Below are positions 58,409 through 64,000 of a stretch of DNA of 64,000 nucleotides, in pieces. Source of the stretch: Streptomyces sp. Root431. GTDB taxonomy: Bacteria > Actinomycetota > Actinomycetes > Streptomycetales > Streptomycetaceae. The notes under the pieces were generated by a model. That model was not told where the DNA came from, did no database searches, and saw only the letters and a list, made by a program, of their open reading frames with translations. The translations under genes and the position numbers were made by a program. Every line of letters starts with the position of its first letter. Position 1 is the stretch's first letter. Location of the stretch: positions 242,708 through 306,707 of the forward strand of contig NZ_LMEI01000008.1 in the NCBI RefSeq assembly GCF_001426585.1. The letters are read 5' to 3'.

Positions 58409-59334
58409 GCCCTGTCCGCGACGCGCTCGCCCAGGAGGCCTTGTGGCCGGGCGAGGAGTACGACGATGAGGAGTACGAAGGCCCAGACGTCGGCCCAGGA
58501 CTGGCCGCCGAGCTGCTCCATACCGGGGATGTGGCTGATGTACGCCGTCGCCATGGTCTCGGCGATACCGAGGACGACTCCGCCGATCATGGCTCCGTAG
58601 ATGTTGCCGATACCGCCGAGGACGGCGGCCGTGAAGGCCTTGAGTCCGAGGAGGAAGCCCATCTTGTAGTCGACGACGCCGTACTTGAGGCCGTACGCGA
58701 CGGCGCCGACGGCGGCCATCGCGGCGCCGAGGGCGAACGCGATCACGATGATCCGGTCCGTGTTGACGCCCATGAGCTTCGCGGTGTCCGGGTCCTGCGC
58801 CGTGGCCTGCATGCCGCGGCCGACGCGGGTGCGCATGACGAAGAAGGCGAGGACGGCCATGCAGATCGGGGCGGCGATCAGGAGGAAGACGTCGCCGGTC
58901 TGGATGGTGATCGGGCCGAGTTCGATCGGACCGCCGGGAATCTGCGGGAAGGTCCGGGCGGACTTCGCCTCGGGGTACCACACCCACACCGCGTACTGCA
59001 GGGCGAGCGAGAGACCGATGGCCGTGATGAGGGGGGCGAGACGGGGGCCACCGCGTAGCGGACGGTAGGCGAATCGTTCCGCTCCGACGGCTATGGTGGT
59101 CGCGACGATCACGGCACCGATGATCATGACGGGCAGCGCGACCCACATGCTGGTGCCGCCGGGCAGGATGAGCCAGACCGTGAGCGCCCCGAAGCCGCCG
59201 GTCATGAAGATCTCGCCATGGGCGAAGTTGATGAGCTGGACGATGCCGTAGACCATCGTGTAGCCGACGGCGACGAGCCCGTACATGGATCCCAGTAGCA
59301 GGCCGTTGACCAGCTGCTGCGGCAGTTCGTTCAC
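58405..59334 (-). CDS. livH: Branched-chain amino-acid ABC permease LivH
   Basis: The 309-residue permease has the family motifs LVNGLLLGSMYGLVAVGYTM near the start, INFAHGEIFMTGGF (about residues 38-51) and VLGGIGNIYGAMIGG (about 226-240). About eight membrane segments are visible. The GTG at 59334 is preferred because GGAGGAC lies 6 bases before it. A GTG at 59370 would add 12 residues with no ribosome site. It is coupled to livM by a 4-base overlap. Confidence 0.9.
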   Translation of the reverse strand: MNELPQQLVNGLLLGSMYGLVAVGYTMVYGIVQLINFAHGEIFMTGGFGALTVWLILPGGTSMWVALPVMIIGAVIVATTIAVGAERFAYRPLRGGPRLAPLITAIGLSLALQYAVWVWYPEAKSARTFPQIPGGPIELGPITIQTGDVFLLIAAPICMAVLAFFVMRTRVGRGMQATAQDPDTAKLMGVNTDRIIVIAFALGAAMAAVGAVAYGLKYGVVDYKMGFLLGLKAFTAAVLGGIGNIYGAMIGGVVLGIAETMATAYISHIPGMEQLGGQSWADVWAFVLLIVVLLARPQGLLGERVADRA

Positions 59335-59367
59335 CGCATTGTCCTCCGAGACTTTCGACGGATGTGA

Positions 59368-59405
59368 CACCGCGCGGGGCGCCTTGTGCGGCCCCCCGCG
59401 CGGTG
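59368..59405 (-). terminator. Hairpin between the binding-protein gene and livH
   Basis: CACCGCGCGGGG and CCCCGCGCGGTG are perfect 12-base arms around a 14-base loop, in the 98-base gap. A leaky terminator here would let the binding protein be made in excess over the membrane parts. Confidence 0.6.
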
Positions 59406-59432
59406 AAGGTGGTGCTGAGGTGGTGGGGTTGA

Positions 59433-60668
59433 TCAGCCGCCGAAGGTGTCGGACTTGACCGGCTTGAACGCGCCGCCCTCGACCTTGTAGACCGTCAGCT
59501 GCTTGTTGGTGGTGTCACCGAACTCGTCGAAGGAGACCTTGCCGGTCACGCCCTCGAAGGAGACACCCTGCATGGCCTCGACGACCTTGGCGCGCTCGGG
59601 GACCTTGCCGCCGTTGCCCTCGGTGGCCTTCTTGACGGCCTCGATGATCGCCCAGGTGGAGTCGTAGGCGTAACCGCCGTAGGCCTCGTAGGCCTCCTTG
59701 TAGCCCTTGGCCTTGTAGTTCGCCAGGAAGTCCTTGGCGGAGGCGAGGGACTCGATCGGCGCGCCGACCGAGGTGGCGATGTCGCCGTTGGTCGCGGCCG
59801 CGCCACCGAGCTTGACGTACTCGGGGCTGTAGATCGCGTCGCCACCGACGACGACGACCTTCGCGCCGGCTTCCTTGATCTGCTTGGCCAGCGGGCCGGC
59901 GGCCGGGTACTCGCCACCGTAGTAGACGACGTCGGCGCCGGAGCTCTTCACCTTGGTCGCGACCGCGGAGAAGTCCTTGGTGTCGGGGTTGATGTGCTCG
60001 GTGCCGAGGACCTTGCCGCCGAGCTTCTCGAACTCGCCCTTGAAGGTGCCCGCGAGGCCGGCGCCGTAGGTCTTCTTGTCATCGATGATGAAGGCCTTGG
60101 TCTTCTTGGCCTCGTTGAAGACGTACTGCGCGGCGAACGGGCCCTGGATGGCGTCCGTCGTGGCGGTGCGGAAGTACGACGTGTAGGTCCGCTTCTTGTC
60201 GCCGGAGCTCCAGTTGATGCCCTGGCTGAGCGCCGGGTTGGTGTTGGCCGGAGAGACCTGCACCAGCTTCGCGTCGTCGAAGACCTTCTGCATCGACTCG
60301 GCGACGGAGGAGTTCAGCGGGCCGACGACGCCGAGGACGCTCTTGTCGGCGACGAACTTGGTCGCGTTCTGCTGGCCGGCGGAGGGCTGCGCCTGGTCGT
60401 CCAGGGACTCCAGCTTGAAGGTCACGCCCTTGACGTAGGACTTCTCGTTGGCCGTCTTGACGGCGAGGTCGGCCGAGTTCTTGATGCCGAGGCCGAGGGC
60501 GGACAGCTCACCCGTGAGGGGCGCGTCGAGACCGATGGTCACGGTGACGTTGCCACCGTCGCCGCCCTTTTCGGCGCCGCCCTTGTCGTCACGCGAACCG
60601 CAGGCGGTGAGGGTGAGTGCACCCGCGGTGACCGCGGTGGTGAGTATGAGCAACGAACGGTTTCGCAC
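59433..60668 (-). CDS. Branched-chain amino-acid ABC substrate-binding lipoprotein
   Basis: The 411-residue precursor is a lipoprotein with signal and lipobox LTLTACGSR (Cys about residue 23), anchored outside the membrane by Lgt, whose gene is also in this window. The mature part is a type I periplasmic-binding fold: VTIGLDAPLTGELSALG, VGPLNSSVAESM, AFIIDDKKTYG and DVVYYGGEYPAAG. It captures leucine, isoleucine, valine or similar for LivHMGF. The GTG at 60668 follows AAAGGA. Confidence 0.9.
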   Translation of the reverse strand: MRNRSLLILTTAVTAGALTLTACGSRDDKGGAEKGGDGGNVTVTIGLDAPLTGELSALGLGIKNSADLAVKTANEKSYVKGVTFKLESLDDQAQPSAGQQNATKFVADKSVLGVVGPLNSSVAESMQKVFDDAKLVQVSPANTNPALSQGINWSSGDKKRTYTSYFRTATTDAIQGPFAAQYVFNEAKKTKAFIIDDKKTYGAGLAGTFKGEFEKLGGKVLGTEHINPDTKDFSAVATKVKSSGADVVYYGGEYPAAGPLAKQIKEAGAKVVVVGGDAIYSPEYVKLGGAAATNGDIATSVGAPIESLASAKDFLANYKAKGYKEAYEAYGGYAYDSTWAIIEAVKKATEGNGGKVPERAKVVEAMQGVSFEGVTGKVSFDEFGDTTNKQLTVYKVEGGAFKPVKSDTFGG

Positions 60669-61225
60669 GAAGGGTCCTTTCCCTGGCGCGGCCCCCTCGG
60701 ATGAGGCGGTGCCGTGAAGCTGCGGAGCGAGGGGTGCCGTTGTCGAACGCCGGGCCGTACTGGGGTGGTACTAGGGCCGTGCCGTAGGACGCGCCCGGCG
60801 GCGCGGTGACTGGCGGTGACTCTAAGCGCAGGTGGGGAGGGTCGGGGAGGACCGAGGACAGGATGTGACTGTCTTGTTATGCCGACGGGGAAAGAGTGTG
60901 CGTGCCGGTGGGGAATACCGGGGCATAGGGGTCGGTATTGCGGTGTTCACATAGTGAGAACATGCAGTTCCGCTAAGGGGCTTGAGCGATTCTTGGTACT
61001 GACGGTCCGCTGAGCGGACTCTCCGGATATCGGACAGTGGCAGAAAGCTCAGCGGACGAATCGGCCCTTCCGTTCCGCCCGGATTTCCCCCGTTCACCTC
61101 CCGATTGAAGATCACAGAGAGTAACAGTGGGTGGAATCGAAGAGCGGGGCGACGAAATCGAAAAGGGGACGACGAAGGGGCGGCACCCCGATGGGTGCCG
61201 CCCCTTGATCGTCCGTCCTGGCCCG
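60669..61225. promoter_or_regulatory. Long gap upstream of the liv operon with dyads
   Basis: No gene is supported in this 557-base gap, which is less GC-rich than its flanks. Candidate sites are AATACCG/CGGTATT at 60914-60939 (12-base centre), TGTTCACATAGTGAGAACA at 60944-60962 (symmetric at 14 of 19 positions) and GTCCGCTGAGCGGAC at about 61005-61019. They probably contain the liv promoter and operators. A 65-codon frame on the plus strand has no family features. Confidence 0.45.
61175..61206 (-). terminator. Terminator of the PaaI thioesterase gene
   Basis: AAGGGGCGGCACCC and its complement form perfect 14-base arms with the loop CGAT, 20 bases beyond the thioesterase stop at 61226. On the minus strand the stem is followed within a few bases by CCCCTTTT. 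Confidence 0.8.
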
Positions 61226-61711
61226 TCAGCCGCCGGTGACGATCCCCGCGTCCTTCGCGTTGACCTCGCGCAGCAGGCAGGTCAGCCGTGCCGAGCAGAC
61301 ACGCTTGTCCTGCTCGTCGGTGATGACGATCTCGTACGTGGCGGTGGACCGCCCGCGGTGTACGGGGGTCGCCACACCGGTCACGATGCCGCTGCGCACC
61401 CCGCGGTGGTGGGTGCAGTTCAGGTCGACGCCGACGGCGATCCTGGACACCCCGCCGTGCAGCATCGAGCCGATGGAGCCCAGCGTCTCGGCGAGCACCG
61501 CGGAGGCGCCGCCGTGCAGCAGCCCGTACGGCTGCGTGTTGCCCTCCACGGGCATCGTGCCGACGACCCGCTCGGCCGAGGCCTCCAGGATCTGCACGCC
61601 CATCCTGTTGCCGAGGTGCCCGGCGGAGAAGAGCGCGGGGAGGTCGACGCCGAGTGCCGCGTACTCGTCGATGATCTCCTGCGGGAACTTCACGTGCTGC
61701 TGTTCACCCAT
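61226..61711 (-). CDS. PaaI-type hotdog thioesterase
   Basis: The 161-residue hotdog protein hydrolyses acyl-CoA or phenylacetyl-CoA-like thioesters in the cytoplasm. The active-site helix is PYGLLHGGASAVLAETLGSI (about residues 61-80), with the HGG motif and the catalytic Glu. DLNCTHHRGVRSG is the following strand. The ATG at 61711 gives MGEQQHVKFP. It lies 68 bases downstream of the oxidoreductase gene on the same strand. Confidence 0.87.
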   Translation of the reverse strand: MGEQQHVKFPQEIIDEYAALGVDLPALFSAGHLGNRMGVQILEASAERVVGTMPVEGNTQPYGLLHGGASAVLAETLGSIGSMLHGGVSRIAVGVDLNCTHHRGVRSGIVTGVATPVHRGRSTATYEIVITDEQDKRVCSARLTCLLREVNAKDAGIVTGG

Positions 61712-61779
61712 GGCCCGGCTCCGTTCGTCTTCGTACGGCTGCTGATCGCGTGATCATCCGTTGGCGCCTGAGCAAACGC

Positions 61780-64000
61780 TTAGGCGGACTGCGATTGTTC
61801 CAGACGGACGATCACGGACTTGCTGGCGGGTGTGTTGCTGACGTCCGCCGTGGACTCCAGCGGGACGAGGACGTTCGTCTCCGGGTAGTAGGCCGCCGCG
61901 CAGCCCCGCGACGTCGGGTAGTGCACCACCCGGAAGCCGGGCGCCCGCCGCTCGGTCCCGTCCGTCCACTCGCTCACCAGATCCGTGTACGCCCCGTCGG
62001 CGAGCCCGAGCGCCGCCGCGTCCTCGGGGTGGACGAGGACGACCCGCCGGCCGCCCTTGATGCCCCGGTAGCGGTCGTCCAGGCCGTAGATCGTGGTGTT
62101 GTACTGGTCGTGCGAGCGGAGCGTCTGGAGCAGCAGCCGGCCCTCCGGCACCCTCGGGTACTCGACGGGCGCGGCCGTGAAGTTGGCCTTGCCGGTCTTC
62201 GTGGGGAAGCGGCGCTCGTCGCGCGGGCCGTGCGGCAGCGCGAAGCCGCCCGCGTTCGCCGCGAGCCGGGCGTTGAAGTCCTCGAAGCCGGGCACCACGC
62301 GCGCGATGCGGTCCCGGATCTTCGCGTAGTCCGCCTCGAACTCCTCCCAGGGCGTGGCCGATTCGGTGCCGAGCGCGGCCCGGGCCATCCGTGCCACGAT
62401 CGCCGGCTCGGACAGCAGGTGCGGGCTCGCCGGCGGCAGATTGCCGCGCGAGGCGTGCACCAGACTCATCGAGTCCTCGACGGTCACGATCTGCCGGCCG
62501 CTCTTCTGCACGTCCTTGTCGGTGCGCCCGAGGGTGGGCAGGATCAGCGCGCGCGTGCCCGTGACCGCGTGCGAGCGGTTCAGCTTCGTCGAGACGTGGA
62601 CGGTCAGCCGCGCCCGGCGCATCGCCGCCTCCGTCACCTCCGTGTCGGGCGTCGCCCCCACGAAGTTGCCGCCCATCGCGAAGAACACCTTCGCCTCGCC
62701 GTCGCGCAGCGCCTGGATCGCGCGGACCACGTCGTAGCCGTGGTGGCGCGGCGAGACGATCCCGAACTCCTTGTCCAGGGCGTCGAGGAAGGCCGGCGCG
62801 GGGCGCTCGAAGATCCCCATCGTCCGGTCGCCCTGCACGTTCGAATGGCCGCGCACCGGGCACACGCCCGCCCCCGGCCGCCCGATGTTCCCGCGCAGCA
62901 GAAGGAAGTTGACCACCTCGCGGATGGTCGGCACGGAGTGCTTGTGCTGCGTGAGGCCCATCGCCCAGCAGACGATCGTCCGCTCCGAGGCGAGCACCAT
63001 CTCCAGGGCCCGCTCGATCTCCGAGCGGTCGAGCCCGGTCGCGGCGAGCGTCTCGTCCCAGTCGGCCTCCCGCGCCGCCGCGGTGAACTCCTCGTACCCG
63101 TGGGTGTGTTCCCGTACGAACTCCTCGTCGACCGCCCCGGGGGTCTCCAGGACCAGCTTGTTGAGGAGCCGGAAGAGGGCCTGGTCGCCGCCGATCCGGA
63201 TCTGGAGGAAGAGGTCGGTGAGCGCCGCGCCCTTGAGCATGCCCTGCGGGGTCTGCGGGTTCTTGAACTTCTCCAGACCGGCCTCGGGCAGCGGATTCAC
63301 CGAGATGATCTTCGCGCCCGCGGCCTTCGCCTTCTCCAGGGCCGAGAGCATCCGCGGGTGGTTCGTGCCGGGGTTCTGCCCCGCCACGACGATCAGGTCC
63401 GCCCGGTGCAGGTCCTCCAGGGACACGCTGCCCTTGCCGATCCCGATCGTCTCCGTCAGCGCCGAACCCGAGGACTCGTGGCACATGTTGGAGCAGTCCG
63501 GCAGGTTGTTCGTGCCGAACTCGCGGGCGAAGAGCTGGAGCAGGAACGCCGCCTCGTTGCTCGTCCGGCCCGACGTGTAGAACAGCGCCTCGTCGGGCGA
63601 GCCCAGGGCCCGGAGCTCCTCGGCGATGATCGCGAAGGCCCGCTCCCAGGTCACCGGCTCGTACCGCTCGCCGCCCTCCGGCAGCAGCATCGGCTGCGTG
63701 ATCCGGCCCTGCTGGCCCAGCCAGTACCCGCTGCGCGTCGCCAGGTCCGCCACCGGGTGCGCCGCGAAGAACTCCGGGGTCACCCGGCGCAGCGTCGCCT
63801 CCTCGGCGACCGCCTTCGCCCCGTTCTCGCAGAACTCGGCGACGTGCCGCTTGTCCTCCTCCGGCCACGCGCAGCCCGGACAGTCGAAGCCGTCCTTCTG
63901 GTTGACCTTGAGCAGGGTGCGCGCGGTGCGCCGCAGCCCCATCTGCTCCTGCGCGATCCGCAGGGTGTGCCCGATGGCGGGCAGGCCTGCTGCGGCGTGC
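61780..64000 (-). CDS. FdhF/YdeP-type molybdopterin oxidoreductase, 5' end outside the window
   Basis: The visible 739 residues belong to the YdeP branch of bis-MGD molybdenum enzymes related to formate dehydrogenase, some linked to acid resistance. The open frame continues to the window edge through AIGHTLRIAQEQMGLRR, which is typical of the family, so an ATG at 63942 is internal. Motifs include KDGFDCPGCAWPEED, TSGRTSNEAAFLLQLFAREF, DCSNMCHESSGSAL and NHPRMLSALEKAK for cofactor binding. GDRTMGIFERP follows. The C-terminal cap has SHDQYNTTIYGLDDRYRG. The electron acceptor is unknown. Confidence 0.9.
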   Translation of the reverse strand, partial: HAAAGLPAIGHTLRIAQEQMGLRRTARTLLKVNQKDGFDCPGCAWPEEDKRHVAEFCENGAKAVAEEATLRRVTPEFFAAHPVADLATRSGYWLGQQGRITQPMLLPEGGERYEPVTWERAFAIIAEELRALGSPDEALFYTSGRTSNEAAFLLQLFAREFGTNNLPDCSNMCHESSGSALTETIGIGKGSVSLEDLHRADLIVVAGQNPGTNHPRMLSALEKAKAAGAKIISVNPLPEAGLEKFKNPQTPQGMLKGAALTDLFLQIRIGGDQALFRLLNKLVLETPGAVDEEFVREHTHGYEEFTAAAREADWDETLAATGLDRSEIERALEMVLASERTIVCWAMGLTQHKHSVPTIREVVNFLLLRGNIGRPGAGVCPVRGHSNVQGDRTMGIFERPAPAFLDALDKEFGIVSPRHHGYDVVRAIQALRDGEAKVFFAMGGNFVGATPDTEVTEAAMRRARLTVHVSTKLNRSHAVTGTRALILPTLGRTDKDVQKSGRQIVTVEDSMSLVHASRGNLPPASPHLLSEPAIVARMARAALGTESATPWEEFEADYAKIRDRIARVVPGFEDFNARLAANAGGFALPHGPRDERRFPTKTGKANFTAAPVEYPRVPEGRLLLQTLRSHDQYNTTIYGLDDRYRGIKGGRRVVLVHPEDAAALGLADGAYTDLVSEWTDGTERRAPGFRVVHYPTSRGCAAAYYPETNVLVPLESTADVSNTPASKSVIVRLEQSQSA

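Noticed and set aside
60816..61013. A 65-codon Cys-containing frame in the liv upstream gap
   Set aside because: It has no ribosome site or family features, and it overlaps the dyads that more likely regulate the liv operon.

Overview
The window is chromosomal DNA of a Streptomyces-type actinomycete. GC content is very high throughout, GTG starts are frequent, ribosome sites are GGAGG-like, and many genes overlap by 4 bases (ATGA or GTGA). Several products are typical of the genus: a tryptophan-biosynthesis modulator TrpM, an HGxxPAAW protein, a trypsin close to S. griseus trypsin, an RNase Sa-like enzyme and a PdtaR-type ANTAR regulator. Nearly everything looks like core chromosome. I see no prophage, conjugative element, CRISPR array or large biosynthetic cluster.

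Layout. 0-10 kb: end of an MFS exporter, a TIGR03085 protein, then hisI-trpE, the Trp-region membrane protein, HGxxPAAW, DUF2752, trpC, trpM, trpB and trpA, closed by a perfect hairpin. 10-12 kb: a DsbA-like protein, a 147-bp MITE-like element and lgt. 11.7-20 kb: a minus-strand run of seven overlapping genes, namely four divergent ADP-ribosylglycohydrolases, a ribokinase-type kinase, a CaiB-type CoA-transferase and an HpcH-type CoA-ester lyase. This is the best candidate for an undescribed system. 20-27.5 kb: a VIT1/CCC1 metal transporter and gltBD. 27.7-32.6 kb: small regulator/enzyme pairs (LLM oxidoreductase with PadR, aldo/keto reductase with MerR, VOC protein, flavin-binding protein, TetR). 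32.6-39.5 kb: a DEAD-box helicase with a structured leader, a tyrosine phosphatase, a secreted RNase, an ankyrin/HEAT protein, a zinc peptidase and a secreted trypsin. 39.6-51.4 kb: a GH35 beta-galactosidase with AraC, chorismate mutase, asparaginase, pepN, a two-gene siderophore-precursor module and a secreted 5'-nucleotidase. 51.5-64 kb: a SIMPL protein, pyruvate kinase, a tRNA with anticodon CAA and no long variable arm, pdtaR, a complete branched-chain amino-acid ABC transporter, a PaaI thioesterase and the start-truncated gene of an FdhF/YdeP-type molybdopterin oxidoreductase.

How the genes work together. The trp block covers anthranilate synthase component I, indole-glycerol-phosphate synthase and both tryptophan synthase subunits; trpG, trpD and trpF are not here. 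gltBD supplies glutamate and the liv genes import branched-chain amino acids. The ADP-ribosylglycohydrolase operon looks like a catabolic or repair route in which a ribosyl bond is hydrolysed, the sugar is phosphorylated and an acid is activated with CoA and cleaved. That chain is inferred from families only.

Repeats are a second theme. A nested palindrome with the core CGTCCCGC/GCGGGACG or a close variant occurs at about 7.0, 7.2, 18.6 and 46.6 kb, each time beside a degenerate GC-rich array. At 18.6 kb the array is translated as a Thr/Ala-rich N-terminus of one ADP-ribosylglycohydrolase.
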